DNA from: Pseudomonas californiensis
Lineage (GTDB): Bacteria; Pseudomonadota; Gammaproteobacteria; Pseudomonadales; Pseudomonadaceae
Length of the DNA stretch: 64,000 nt
Reading direction: 5' to 3'
Assembly: GCF_021147775.1 (NCBI RefSeq)
Contig: NZ_JAGTPK010000016.1
Location: forward strand, 79,480-143,479
Position 1 is the first letter of the stretch. Every line of letters starts with the position of its first letter. Below are positions 1 to 9,186 of this stretch, in pieces. The notes under the pieces are model-generated. The model saw only the letters and a program-made list of their open reading frames with translations, searched no databases and had not been told where the DNA came from. Both the position numbers and the translations under genes were made by a program.

Positions 1-2
1 TG

Positions 3-1097
3 CTCGCCGAACTGACCTACCGCTGCCCACTGCAATGCCCTTATTGCTCCAACCCGCTGGATTTCGCCAGGCAGGGGCAGGAGCTGACCACCGAACAGTG
101 GTTCAAGGTCATGCAGGAGGCGCGGGAAATGGGTGCTGCGCAAATCGGCTTTTCGGGCGGTGAACCGCTGGTGCGTCAGGATCTTGCCGAGCTGATTGCC
201 GAGGCAAGACGGTTGGGTTTCTACACCAACCTGATCACCTCCGGTATCGGTCTGACCGAAGAGAAGATCATCGCCTTCAAGCAAGCCGGGCTGGACCATA
301 TCCAGATCAGTTTTCAGGCCAGTGACGAGCAAGTGAACAACATGCTCGCGGGCTCGAAAAAAGCCTTCGCACAAAAGCTGGAAATGGCGCGGGCGGTGAA
401 AAAGCACGGCTACCCGATGGTGCTGAACTTCGTCACGCACCGGCACAACATCGACCGGATCGACAAGATCATCGAGCTTTGCCTGGCGCTTGAAGCGGAC
501 TTCGTCGAGCTCGCCACCTGCCAGTTCTACGGCTGGGCACACCTGAACCGTATCGGCCTGCTACCCACCAAGGACCAGCTGGTACGCGCAGAAGCCGTAA
601 CCAATCAATACCGTGATCGGCTGGCGGTAGAAAATCATCCGTGCAAACTGATTTTCGTGACGCCGGACTATTACGAAGAGCGCCCCAAGGCCTGCATGAA
701 CGGCTGGGGCAGCATCTTCCTGACGGTAACACCTGATGGCACTGCATTGCCCTGCCACGGTGCCCGGCAGATGCCGATCCAGTTCCCCAATGTGCGCGAT
801 CACACCATGCAGCACATCTGGTACGACTCGTTTGGTTTCAATCGCTTTCGCGGCTATGACTGGATGCCCGAGCCTTGCCGCTCGTGCGACGAAAAAGAGA
901 AGGATTTCGGTGGCTGCCGCTGCCAGGCCTTCATGCTGACGGGCGACGCCGCCAACGCCGATCCGGTGTGCAGCAAGTCCCAGCATCACGGGATCATCAC
1001 CCAGGCACGCGACGAATCCGAAACCGCCACCCACACCATCGAAGAGCTGGCCTTTCGCAATGAACGAAACTCACGACTCATCGCAAAATCCTCATGA
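3..1097 (+). CDS. pqqE: PQQ biosynthesis radical SAM protein PqqE (5' truncated by window edge)
   Basis: PqqE is the radical SAM enzyme that forms the Glu-Tyr carbon-carbon crosslink in the PqqA precursor peptide during pyrroloquinoline quinone synthesis, acting with the chaperone PqqD in the cytoplasm. The reading frame is open from the first bases, so the start lies outside the window. The 4Fe-4S/SAM motif CPLQCPYC is read at nt 24-47. The C-terminal third carries the SPASM-type cysteines (EPCRSC, GGCRCQ, DPVC) that bind the auxiliary clusters. Most of the protein, about 364 codons, is present. The end overlaps the following peptidase gene by 38 bp, so the two are probably co-transcribed and translationally coupled. 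Confidence 0.95.
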   Translation, partial: LAELTYRCPLQCPYCSNPLDFARQGQELTTEQWFKVMQEAREMGAAQIGFSGGEPLVRQDLAELIAEARRLGFYTNLITSGIGLTEEKIIAFKQAGLDHIQISFQASDEQVNNMLAGSKKAFAQKLEMARAVKKHGYPMVLNFVTHRHNIDRIDKIIELCLALEADFVELATCQFYGWAHLNRIGLLPTKDQLVRAEAVTNQYRDRLAVENHPCKLIFVTPDYYEERPKACMNGWGSIFLTVTPDGTALPCHGARQMPIQFPNVRDHTMQHIWYDSFGFNRFRGYDWMPEPCRSCDEKEKDFGGCRCQAFMLTGDAANADPVCSKSQHHGIITQARDESETATHTIEELAFRNERNSRLIAKSS

Positions 1098-2904
1098 CAC
1101 CCTGACCGCCGCTCAGGCCGTCGCAGCGGGTGTGGACTTCGCCGAGCTGGATGTCAGCTCGGCGGGTCTGTTCTGGAATGAATACCGTCCTGAAGACGGC
1201 GCTTGCCGCATCTGGCACTGGTATGCAAATACCACACGCTGCCTGACGCCTCCCGGTTTCAGCGTCCGTAGCCGAGCGTATGAGTATGGTGGCGGCTCGT
1301 TCTGCCTGGCAGACGATGCGGTAGTGTTCGTCAACGAAAGCGATCAGCAGCTGTATCGGCAAGCCATCGATGGCGGACCGCCGGTCGCACTGACGCAAGG
1401 TGACAAGCGCTACGGCGGCGTCTTTTACAGTCAGGACCGGATTCTGGCTGTCGAAGAAGAACGCAACACGCATCGGCTGGTGTCGATCAGTCTGGCAGAC
1501 GGCCAACGTCAGCTATTGGCGGAAGGTGCCGACTTCTATGCCTCGCCAGTGATCAGCGCCGAAGGCAAGCGCCTCGCCTGGATCGAATGGCAACGTCCGC
1601 ATCAACCCTGGACCGCCACGCGCCTCATGTGCGCGGCACGGCAGGACGATGACACCTGGGGTTCACCGCAGTGCATCGCTGGCGGCAATGCCGAAGAATC
1701 CCTCCAGCAGCCTCGCTTTGACGCACACGGCCTTTTGTATTGCCTGAGCGACCGGGCCGGGTTCTGGCAACCCTGGGGCGAAACAGGCAGCGGATTCAGC
1801 GCGCTGACCGCCGCCCCGGCCGACCACTCTTCCGCACCATGGCAATTGGGCAGTTGTACCTGGCTGCCGATCAACGAGGGCTACCTGGCCAGTTGGTCGC
1901 AGGACGGCCATGGCGTTCTGGGGCTGCGCGACGCACACGGTTCGGTAGAAGATTTCAGTGGCAGTTACAGCCGCTTTCGCAGCCTGGCGCTTGATGAAGA
2001 GTTTGTGTATTGCATCGCCGCATCAGCAGTCAGCCCTTCGGCTGTAGTTGCCATTTCACGAGACGACCACAGCGTGCAGGTATTGGCGGGCGGCGGCATA
2101 CCGTTACCTGCCGAGCAGATCAGCCACCCTCAACCGCTGCGCTATCCCAGTGGCGGGGCCGAGGCTTACGGTTATTTTTACCCGGCCCTGCCCGGGTCTG
2201 GTAGCGACTCGGAAAAGCCGCCTTTGGTGGTTTTCATCCACGGCGGCCCTACATCGGCCTGCTACCCGGTACTCGATATGCGCATTCAGTACTGGACCCA
2301 TCGTGGTTTCGCAGTGGCCGATCTGAATTATCGCGGCAGCAGCGGCTACGGCCGTGCATACCGTCAGAGCCTGTACCTGAACTGGGGCGTTGCCGATGTG
2401 GAAGACGCGTGCAACGTGGTCACGCATTTGGCGCAACGAGGCCTGATCGACAAGGACCGTGCTTTTATTCGCGGTGGCAGCGCGGGCGGCTACACAACGT
2501 TATGCGCGCTGGCGTTTCAGGATGTGTTTCGCGCCGGGGCAAGTCTGTACGGGGTCAGCGACCCGATTGCGCTGGCCAAGGCCACCCACAAATTCGAGGG
2601 CGACTATCTGGACTGGCTGATCGGCGACCCTGTGAAGGACGTCGAGCGTTACAACGCGCGCACACCGCTGTTACACGCTGACAAGATCAATGTGCCGGTG
2701 ATTTTCTTTCAAGGCGAACTGGATGCAGTGGTGGTCCCGGAGCAGACCCGCGCCATGCTCAAGGCCTTGCAGGACAATGGTATTGCGGCGCAAGCTCACT
2801 TTTATCCGGACGAGCACCACGGTTTCCGCAAAGCAAGCAACCAGGCGGATGCGCTTGAAGCAGAGTGGCGTTTTTATCGGGGAGTACTGGATCAGGACGC
2901 CTGA
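1060..2904 (+). CDS. S9 family (prolyl oligopeptidase-type) serine peptidase of the pqq locus
   Basis: Cytoplasmic peptidase of the prolyl-oligopeptidase/acylaminoacyl-peptidase type. The N-terminal two thirds looks like a beta-propeller; the C-terminal alpha/beta-hydrolase domain holds the catalytic triad: Ser474 in GGSAGG, Asp555 in GELDAVV and His587 in the EHHGF motif. The length of 614 residues fits the family. No signal peptide is visible. The ATG lies inside the 3' end of pqqE, so translation is probably coupled. An S9 peptidase next to pqqE is a recurrent arrangement in pseudomonads. A role in trimming or recycling PqqA-derived peptides is an inference from position, not shown by the sequence. 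Confidence 0.88.
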   Translation: MNETHDSSQNPHDTLTAAQAVAAGVDFAELDVSSAGLFWNEYRPEDGACRIWHWYANTTRCLTPPGFSVRSRAYEYGGGSFCLADDAVVFVNESDQQLYRQAIDGGPPVALTQGDKRYGGVFYSQDRILAVEEERNTHRLVSISLADGQRQLLAEGADFYASPVISAEGKRLAWIEWQRPHQPWTATRLMCAARQDDDTWGSPQCIAGGNAEESLQQPRFDAHGLLYCLSDRAGFWQPWGETGSGFSALTAAPADHSSAPWQLGSCTWLPINEGYLASWSQDGHGVLGLRDAHGSVEDFSGSYSRFRSLALDEEFVYCIAASAVSPSAVVAISRDDHSVQVLAGGGIPLPAEQISHPQPLRYPSGGAEAYGYFYPALPGSGSDSEKPPLVVFIHGGPTSACYPVLDMRIQYWTHRGFAVADLNYRGSSGYGRAYRQSLYLNWGVADVEDACNVVTHLAQRGLIDKDRAFIRGGSAGGYTTLCALAFQDVFRAGASLYGVSDPIALAKATHKFEGDYLDWLIGDPVKDVERYNARTPLLHADKINVPVIFFQGELDAVVVPEQTRAMLKALQDNGIAAQAHFYPDEHHGFRKASNQADALEAEWRFYRGVLDQDA

Positions 2905-2946
2905 TCGTTCCCGCATCAGGGAACGATCAAACGACGTCCGAGGACG

Positions 2947-3108
2947 TTACTTGCGCGAGACGATGATGTAGATCGCGTGAATGATGCCTGGGATGTAGCC
3001 CAGCAAGGTCAGCAGGATATTCAGCCAGAAAGCGCCAGCGAAACCCACCTGCATGAACACGCCAACCGGGGGCAGCAGAATAGCGAAGATGATGCGAATG
3101 ATGTCCAT
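2947..3108 (-). CDS. YqaE/Pmp3 family small membrane protein (53 aa)
   Basis: This 53-residue protein begins MDIIRIIFAILLPPVGVF and has two hydrophobic segments (about residues 3-20 and 27-49) separated by a short loop, ending in SRK. This is the full-length pattern of the YqaE/Pmp3 proteolipid family, small inner-membrane proteins linked to stress and membrane potential. A clear AGGAG ribosome binding site precedes the ATG. It is converging on the S9 peptidase gene, with about 40 bp between the stops. No operon partner is apparent. Family membership is confident; the precise role is not known. Confidence 0.88.
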   Translation of the reverse strand: MDIIRIIFAILLPPVGVFMQVGFAGAFWLNILLTLLGYIPGIIHAIYIIVSRK

Positions 3109-3298
3109 GGGTAGCTCCTGATTAATTGGCTCTGATTGGCCATACAGCTAATCGACCCTGGGCATCGGCAAGGGTTCCGCCGGCTCTGGCACGAAGCCAT
3201 TATTCTTCGGGAATATCACCGCAAGCGGCAGAAAAACGCGCGGCGCAGCGAGTGTGCGCACGAAGTGGATTTGACGTAGAGCCAAAACGCAGACAAAG

Positions 3299-3322
3299 AA
3301 AACCCCGCCTAAGCGGGGTTTT
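3299..3322 (-). terminator. rho-independent terminator of the putative sRNA
   Basis: An eight-pair palindrome AAAACCCC...GGGGTTTT with central GCCTAAGC (AAAACCCCGC / GCGGGGTTTT around CTAA) gives a T-run on both strands. It terminates the minus-strand RNA and could also act on plus-strand read-through. Confidence 0.85.
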
Positions 3323-3418
3323 CCAGACTGTTTCCCTGACTTCCCTTTCTTCCCACCATCCTGGCAGGCTTCCCTACGTGTCCCTGTTCTGTTGATGCGC
3401 TTCCTGCGCTACGTCCAT
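3299..3418 (-). ncRNA. rgsA: probable RgsA (P16)-type small regulatory RNA
   Basis: The minus strand carries a stretch with no convincing ORF that ends in a strong GC hairpin and U-run. It is preceded by CTAATCT, a good match to a sigma-S-type -10 element. From about 6-7 nt past this box to the terminator is about 120 nt, the reported size of RgsA, an RpoS-dependent Hfq-binding RNA of Pseudomonas. The body is rich in GGGAA/GGAAG repeats. The assignment rests on size, promoter type, terminator and my recollection of the family sequence; no covariance search was possible. The exact 5' end is uncertain by several bases. Confidence 0.55.
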
Positions 3419-3504
3419 GAAGCTAGATTAGCTTTGGATCCATTTTAAGGGAAGAGGCCAATTGTCAGCACGGCGCGTAAGCAAATGCTTACACGCAACC
3501 CTGC

Positions 3505-5283
3505 TCAGAATTGCGCAGCTTCGAGCAGGAACAGCGACTCGCTGCCCGCCCTGACGGACGCGTTCAGCGAATGAATACGCGGCAGCAGACGCGCGAAATA
3601 GAAGCGCGCAGTGCCCAGCTTGCTGGCGTAAAAATCTTCCTGAGCCTCTTTGCCCTGTGCCGCCTTGGCCATCATTGCCCACATGTAGGCGTACGCGGTG
3701 TAACCAAACAGATGCAGATATTCGACCGATGCGGCGCCGATCTCGTTGGGGTTGGAACGTGAACGGTCCAGAACCCAATGGGTCAGTTCGTCCAGCATGT
3801 CGAGCGCAGAGGCCAATGGCCGCGTGAATTCGCCCAGCGATGTGTGGGAACTGGCAACGAACTGACGAACCTCGTCCGAGAACAACTGATACAGCGCGCC
3901 ACCGGAACCGACAATCTTGCGACCGACCAGATCGAGCGCCTGGATACCGTTGGTGCCTTCGTAGATCTGGGTGATGCGCACATCACGCACCAGTTGTTCC
4001 TGGCCCCACTCACGAATGTAGCCGTGACCACCAAATACCTGCTGACCGTGAATCGTGGTTTCAAGGCCGATGTCGCTGAGGAATGCCTTGGCAACCGGGG
4101 TCAGCAGCGCGACCAGATCGTCGGCGCGCTTGCGGGCCTCGTCCTCTTCGCTGAACTTGGCGATATCCAGTTGCAGCGCCACGTAGCTGGAAAATGCACG
4201 GCCACCTTCGTTGAACGCTTTCATGGTCAGCAGCATGCGACGCACGTCAGGGTGGACAATGATTGGATCAGCGGCCTTGTCCTTGTTCTGAGCACCGGTC
4301 GGCGCACGGCTTTGCAGGCGGTCCAACGCATATTCAACTGCGTTCTGATAAGACCGCACGCCTGACGCAAGGCCCTGAATGCCGACACCCAAACGCTCGT
4401 AATTCATCATGGTGAACATCGCGGCGAGGCCTTTGTTCGGCTCGCCGATCAAGTAGCCAATGGCGTCGTCGAAGTTCATCACGCAGGTAGCAGAAGCCTG
4501 AATGCCCATCTTGTGTTCGATGGAGCCACAGCTCACAGTGTTGCGATCACCGACGCTGCCGTCATCACCGACCATGAACTTGGGCACCAGAAACAACGAA
4601 ATGCCCTTCGGCCCGGCAGGCGCGTCCGGCAGCTTGGCCAGTACCAGATGGATAATGTTCTCGGTCAGGTCGTGCTCACCGCCGGTAATGAAGATTTTGC
4701 TGCCGGTGATCTTGTGGGAGCCGTCAGTCTGCGGCTCGGCCTTGGTGCGGATGATACCCAGGTCGGTGCCCGCGTGAGCTTCGGTCAGACACATCGACCC
4801 GCACCAGACGCCTGAATACATGTTCGGCAGGTATTTGGCTTTGAGTTCTTCGGTGGCGTGCGTGTTGATCGAGACGCACGCGCCAGAAGTCAGCATGGGA
4901 TAAAGCCCGAACGCCAGGCTGGCGGAGTTGAGCATTTCCTCGACCTGAGCCGAAACCACCTTGGGCATGCCCATGCCACCGAAATCGGGATTACCACCGA
5001 CACCCACCCAGCCGCCCTCGGCGTAAGTCCGGTAGGCTTCGGGAAAACCGGTCGGGGTAGTGACGACGGTGTCTTTCCAGTGACAGCCTTCTTCATCGCC
5101 GTTGCGGCTCAGCGGCGCAATGGTTTTGCTGGTGACTTTGCCTGCTTCTTCAAGGATGGCATCGACCGTCTCGGCATCGACTGTTTCAGCCAGTGCAGGC
5201 AGTTGAGCCCAGAGTCTGGAAACCTCGAACACTTCATTAAGTACGAAGCGCATATCGCGCAACGGCGCTTTGTAGTCAGCCAT
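3505..5283 (-). CDS. acyl-CoA dehydrogenase (large, C-terminally extended type)
   Basis: FAD-dependent acyl-CoA dehydrogenase of about 592 residues, longer than the classical 380-400 residue enzymes, with the extended C-terminal domain of the Pseudomonas FadE-like / phenylacyl-CoA dehydrogenase group. Visible signatures are CLTEAHAGTDLG in the middle domain, the GHGYIREWGQEQ segment, and IYEGTNGIQALDL with the expected catalytic Glu. It would catalyse the first, alpha,beta-dehydrogenating step of beta-oxidation. The N-terminus MADYKAPLRDMRF closely matches that of the second dehydrogenase at 7022-8827, so the pair is an old duplication. A diguanylate cyclase gene separates them. The chain-length or aryl preference cannot be read from sequence. 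Confidence 0.92.
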   Translation of the reverse strand: MADYKAPLRDMRFVLNEVFEVSRLWAQLPALAETVDAETVDAILEEAGKVTSKTIAPLSRNGDEEGCHWKDTVVTTPTGFPEAYRTYAEGGWVGVGGNPDFGGMGMPKVVSAQVEEMLNSASLAFGLYPMLTSGACVSINTHATEELKAKYLPNMYSGVWCGSMCLTEAHAGTDLGIIRTKAEPQTDGSHKITGSKIFITGGEHDLTENIIHLVLAKLPDAPAGPKGISLFLVPKFMVGDDGSVGDRNTVSCGSIEHKMGIQASATCVMNFDDAIGYLIGEPNKGLAAMFTMMNYERLGVGIQGLASGVRSYQNAVEYALDRLQSRAPTGAQNKDKAADPIIVHPDVRRMLLTMKAFNEGGRAFSSYVALQLDIAKFSEEDEARKRADDLVALLTPVAKAFLSDIGLETTIHGQQVFGGHGYIREWGQEQLVRDVRITQIYEGTNGIQALDLVGRKIVGSGGALYQLFSDEVRQFVASSHTSLGEFTRPLASALDMLDELTHWVLDRSRSNPNEIGAASVEYLHLFGYTAYAYMWAMMAKAAQGKEAQEDFYASKLGTARFYFARLLPRIHSLNASVRAGSESLFLLEAAQF

Positions 5284-5461
5284 GGCAAACCTCGTGAACT
5301 CGGAGCGAGAGACCGTAAAAAGCTGACCTTGGCACGCATGGACGCGGATCAGCTGTCGATTGCCAAGAGTCTACCCGAACAACATTTCAGACACATAGGG
5401 TCGTGTCGTGACTGTAAGGTCATGAAAGGTCATGTGCGGCAAGTGATGAGGGGCGAGGCTT

Positions 5462-6784
5462 TCAGACGGCGGCTTCGGTCGTGCGCACGGCACCGCGACG
5501 GTTCGTCTGATTGTGGGAGACAACACAATTGCGGCCAGCGCCTTTGGCTGCGTAGAGCGCCTGATCCGCGGATTTGAGAACTTCCTCTGGCGTGCGATGT
5601 TCTGGAAGACGCTCTGCTACGCCAATACTTACCGTTACAGACACAGTGCCCGCATGTGCACCATTGCGTCGCTGCCGGCCCTGCTGATCGTCCTGTGGAC
5701 GGCTGTCCTTGTTACGCAACTGGATATCGTAATTGGCGATGGTTTCACGAATGGCCTCAAGGTGTGGCAAGCATTCGTCGAGGGTCTTGGCTGCAAACAC
5801 AATGGCGAATTCTTCGCCACCGTAGCGATACGCCTTGCCGCCGCCGTTGGTGATCTTCGCCAGCTTGCTGGCCACCAAACGCAACACCTGGTCGCCAACA
5901 TCGTGACCGTGGGTGTCGTTGAATTTCTTGAAGTGGTCAACGTCACTCATGGCCAGCACGTAATTGCGCCCCAGCCGCTGCATGCGCTCATTGAGTGCCC
6001 GACGCCCTGGCAGGCCGGTGAGCTCATCACGGAAGGCCATCTGGTAGGCCTCGTGTGCCACCGCTGCCGCAATCATCAACATGACCTGACTGCACAGAAT
6101 ATTCAGTGTGAACGGCAGGATGAACGTCTTCGGCAATGCCCAGAAAACCCCCAGCAAGCCAACAATCTGGGCAGCGTGCAAGGGCCTTGGTCGCTCGAGG
6201 TACTGCCAGATCAATACTGCAAACGAGATGACGAACATCGCATAGGACAGCTGGATCAGGCTCATCCAGTCACCATGCAGCGCGGGCCAGCGAATGTCTG
6301 CCAGCCAGGCCTGCAGGCCCACGGGGTAACTCTGTTCAAGACCCAGCGCGACGCTGCCTACGGCAATCAGCACCGCAAGGCGCGCAACCATATCCTGGAA
6401 CAGGTGCGTGCGTTCCTCCCAGGCTGCGTAGAGCCCATACAACACCGGCAACAGCAGACAGACCAGATGAAAGATCACCGCAGCGTCTTCGCGAACCTTG
6501 CCGTTGTCACGGTAGTAGTCGGTCTGGGTGTCGAGGAGAAAGTAGGCGATGTACACGGTGATCATCAGAAACAGCTCACGCTGACGCCGATAAACCCCGC
6601 AATAGGCACCGCCCAACAGCAGCACCAGTGTTGGCAGCACGTTGAACAGCGAGGTGAAGAACACATTCAGGTCTTTGACATACGCGGCCGCAAGCCCCGC
6701 CACCAGCAATGCCTGTGATGGAAGAAAATGACTCAGTCTTGCGGCAGACGGACGCAACAAAAGGGGATCTCTCCTACCTGGCAT
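5462..6784 (-). CDS. membrane-bound diguanylate cyclase (GGDEF)
   Basis: About 240 N-terminal residues hold several hydrophobic segments, probably six or seven helices, forming an inner-membrane sensor without recognised ligand motifs. A cytoplasmic GGDEF domain follows, beginning near DELTGLPGRRAL. The catalytic signature is RYGGEEF at about residues 322-326, intact for c-di-GMP synthesis. The position where a product-inhibition RxxD would sit reads NGGG, so the usual I-site is absent. A charged insert (about residues 357-378) precedes the VSIGVAE strand. The ATG at 6784 was chosen over an upstream TTG; the ribosome site is weak. The gene lies between two acyl-CoA dehydrogenases, an arrangement also known in other pseudomonads. 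Confidence 0.88.
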   Translation of the reverse strand: MPGRRDPLLLRPSAARLSHFLPSQALLVAGLAAAYVKDLNVFFTSLFNVLPTLVLLLGGAYCGVYRRQRELFLMITVYIAYFLLDTQTDYYRDNGKVREDAAVIFHLVCLLLPVLYGLYAAWEERTHLFQDMVARLAVLIAVGSVALGLEQSYPVGLQAWLADIRWPALHGDWMSLIQLSYAMFVISFAVLIWQYLERPRPLHAAQIVGLLGVFWALPKTFILPFTLNILCSQVMLMIAAAVAHEAYQMAFRDELTGLPGRRALNERMQRLGRNYVLAMSDVDHFKKFNDTHGHDVGDQVLRLVASKLAKITNGGGKAYRYGGEEFAIVFAAKTLDECLPHLEAIRETIANYDIQLRNKDSRPQDDQQGRQRRNGAHAGTVSVTVSIGVAERLPEHRTPEEVLKSADQALYAAKGAGRNCVVSHNQTNRRGAVRTTEAAV

Positions 6785-6972
6785 CAAAATCAATTGCTGG
6801 ATGGCATTGTGCCTTCATCCAGCGAGTAATGCATTCAGCAGGATTGGTCAGCGAGCTACTTTATGTAACGGCAGGAGATCGAAAAGGTTTATCGATTGAT
6901 AAATGAAGGTTTTTTAACAACACGCGGGGCTGTCTGATTAGTGCCCCGCTAGTTGGGACAAACGGCAGACAT

Positions 6973-7003
6973 AAAAAAACCGCCTGATCAAAATCAGGCG
7001 GTT
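6973..7003 (-). terminator. rho-independent terminator after the second acyl-CoA dehydrogenase
   Basis: Stem AACCGCCTGAT / ATCAGGCGGTT with a short AAA-type loop, followed on the minus strand by a run of seven T. It lies just downstream of the dehydrogenase stop. Confidence 0.9.
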
Positions 7004-7021
7004 TGCGGGTCTGAAACCTAC

Positions 7022-8827
7022 TTAGTAAGCCAGGCCGAAGTCCTCTTCTTTCATTTCCATGAGGTTGCCAGCACCGGAGAGAATGGCGGCAATGTGAGTG
7101 CGAGTGCGCGGCAGAATGCGCTGGAAGTAGAAACGCGCAGTCTGGATCTTGGCGCGGTAGAACGCCTCTTCAGACGTACCCGCAGCCAGCTTTTCAGCCG
7201 CCAGACGCGCCATGTCAGCCCAGAAGTAAGCCAGGCAGGCATAGCCGGAATACATGATGTAATCCACCGACGCTGCGCCCACTTCTTCACGGTCCTTCAT
7301 GGCCGCCATGCCCACTTTCATGGTCAGCTCGCCCCACTCCTTGTTCAGCGCAGCCAGTGGCGTGACGAATTCCTGAACGGCTTCGCTGCCTTCGTTGTTC
7401 TGGCAGAACTTGTGGACAATCCTGGTGAAGCCCTTGAGCGCTTCGCCCTGCGTCATCAGAACCTTGCGGCCCAGCAGGTCGAGCGCCTGAATACCGGTGG
7501 TGCCTTCGTACAGCATCGAAATGCGGCTGTCGCGAACGTTCTGCTCCATGCCCCACTCAGCGATGAAGCCGTGGCCGCCGTAGATCTGCACGCCGTGGTT
7601 GGCTGCTTCAAAACCGACTTCGGTCATGAAGGCCTTGGCGATTGGCGTCATGAACGCCAGCAGTGCATCAGCAGCCTTCTTCTGATCGGCGTCGTCGCTG
7701 TACTTGACGATGTCGACCTGCTTGGCGGTGAAGTACACCATGGCACGTGTGCCTTCAGCGAATGCCTTCATGGTCAGCAGCATGCGACGCACGTCAGGGT
7801 GAACGATGATCGGGTCAGCAGCCTTCTCAGGCGCTTTCGGACCGGTCAGCGAACGCATCTGCAAACGCTCACGAGCGTATTTCAAGCCGCCCTGGAAAGC
7901 GATTTCGGCGTGGGCCAGGCCTTGCAGGGCAGTACCCAGACGGGCCGTGTTCATAAAGGTGAACATGCAGTTCAGACCTTTGTTCGGCGGGCCGATCAGG
8001 TAGCCGGTAGCCGAATCGAAGTTCATCACACAGGTCGCGTTGCCGTGGATGCCCATCTTGTGTTCGATCGAACCACAGGTCACCGCGTTGCGCTCACCGA
8101 CACCGCCATCAGCGGCAGACAGGAACTTGGGCACGATGAACAGCGAAATGCCTTTGGTGCCCGCAGGCGCGTCCGGGAGGCGGGCCAGCACGATATGGAC
8201 GATGTTGTCGGCCATGTCATGTTCGCCAGCGGAAATGAAGATCTTGGTCCCGGAAACCTTGTAGGTGCCGTCGGCCTGAGGCTCGGCCTTGGTGCGCAAC
8301 ATGCCGAGGTCAGTACCGCAATGAGGCTCGGTCAGGCACATGGTACCGGTCCATTCACCGGACACCAGCTTCGTCAGGTAGGCCTCTTGCTGCTCGGGCG
8401 TACCGTGCTCGGAAATAGTGTTCATGGCGCCATGAGACAGGCCCGGGTACATGCCCCACGACCAGTTGGCCTCGCCGACCATCTCGCTGACAGCCAGACC
8501 CAGCGACTCGGGCAGGCCTTGACCACCATGCTCGACGTCATGCGCCAGACTTGGCCAGCCGCCTTCGACAAATTGCTGATAGGCCTGTTTGAAACCGGTC
8601 GGCGTCTTCACGCCAGACTCGCTCCAGGTGCAGCCTTCGGTATCGCCCACACGGTTCAGTGGCGCCAGCACCTGTTCACAGAACTTGGCGCCCTCCTCGA
8701 GAATGGCATCGACCATGTCGGGAGTAGCGTCCTGGCAAGCTGGCAGGCTCTGATAGTGCGCTTCGTAACCGAGCAGTTCGTCACGAACGAAACGAATATC
8801 ACGCAAGGGGGCCTTGTAATCAGGCAT
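7022..8827 (-). CDS. acyl-CoA dehydrogenase (large, C-terminally extended type)
   Basis: Second FAD acyl-CoA dehydrogenase, 601 residues, sharing with its neighbour the start PDYKAPLRD-RFV, the CLTEPHCGTDLG flavin-proximal motif, GHGFIAEWGMEQN and the MLYEGTTGIQALDL segment that carries the catalytic Glu. The start was set at 8827 because an AGAGG site stands eight bases upstream and the paralogue begins at the same point; an in-frame ATG further upstream is less likely. It has its own terminator, and a PsrA-type palindrome about 95 bp upstream suggests control by long-chain fatty acyl signals. Role in beta-oxidation is confident; substrate range is not. Confidence 0.93.
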   Translation of the reverse strand: MPDYKAPLRDIRFVRDELLGYEAHYQSLPACQDATPDMVDAILEEGAKFCEQVLAPLNRVGDTEGCTWSESGVKTPTGFKQAYQQFVEGGWPSLAHDVEHGGQGLPESLGLAVSEMVGEANWSWGMYPGLSHGAMNTISEHGTPEQQEAYLTKLVSGEWTGTMCLTEPHCGTDLGMLRTKAEPQADGTYKVSGTKIFISAGEHDMADNIVHIVLARLPDAPAGTKGISLFIVPKFLSAADGGVGERNAVTCGSIEHKMGIHGNATCVMNFDSATGYLIGPPNKGLNCMFTFMNTARLGTALQGLAHAEIAFQGGLKYARERLQMRSLTGPKAPEKAADPIIVHPDVRRMLLTMKAFAEGTRAMVYFTAKQVDIVKYSDDADQKKAADALLAFMTPIAKAFMTEVGFEAANHGVQIYGGHGFIAEWGMEQNVRDSRISMLYEGTTGIQALDLLGRKVLMTQGEALKGFTRIVHKFCQNNEGSEAVQEFVTPLAALNKEWGELTMKVGMAAMKDREEVGAASVDYIMYSGYACLAYFWADMARLAAEKLAAGTSEEAFYRAKIQTARFYFQRILPRTRTHIAAILSGAGNLMEMKEEDFGLAY

Positions 8828-8921
8828 AGCGATAACCTCTGCTGATGAATCCTGGAACGAATGACCGGGCGGTGCCGAGAGCAAGCTCTCGTGTACCAGA
8901 CAATCTCGTATGCCTTACGGT

Positions 8922-8948
8922 CAAACAGGTGTTTGAAACATACGTTTA
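8922..8948. promoter_or_regulatory. candidate PsrA binding sites upstream of the acyl-CoA dehydrogenase
   Basis: CAAACAGGTGTTTG at 8922-8935 is an exact match to the PsrA motif (C/G)AAAC-N2-4-GTTT(G/C). It is immediately followed, sharing one base, by a near match GAAACATACGTTTA. PsrA is a TetR-family repressor of beta-oxidation genes in Pseudomonas that releases DNA on binding long-chain fatty acyl ligands. The site lies about 95 bp before the start of the 601-residue dehydrogenase. Binding is inferred from the motif only. Confidence 0.6.
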
Positions 8949-9186
8949 CGCCTAAATCTTGTCAATAGCGAGGCGTGCGCCATTCGTCCACGATGCTTTA
9001 CAAAGTGTGCAGACGAGGGCGCACGGCATCATGCGAATGATGAGCTGAGTCTAGTCGACGAACGGACAATAACGGGGGAGATACGAAACGGTGATGTGCG
9101 GGGATTCAGGCAGTGACGCCATGCACGAACGGCATGGCGTCGAGACGTTTTAACGGAGGTGAAGCGGAAACGTTACAAACTGCCGG
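8949..9186. other. non-coding gap with one perfect hairpin
   Basis: No supported gene was seen between the dehydrogenase promoter region and the small gene ending at 9187. The only structure is a perfect 10-bp stem, GACGCCATGC (9115-9124) with GCATGGCGTC (9132-9141) and a 7-nt loop. It lies 46 bp past the stop of the small gene and may end its transcript, but it lacks a T-run in that direction. Confidence 0.5.

Noticed and set aside
3505..4365. Long plus-strand open frames opposite the acyl-CoA dehydrogenases
   Set aside because: They are antisense shadows of GC-rich coding sequence; the minus-strand proteins carry full family motifs.
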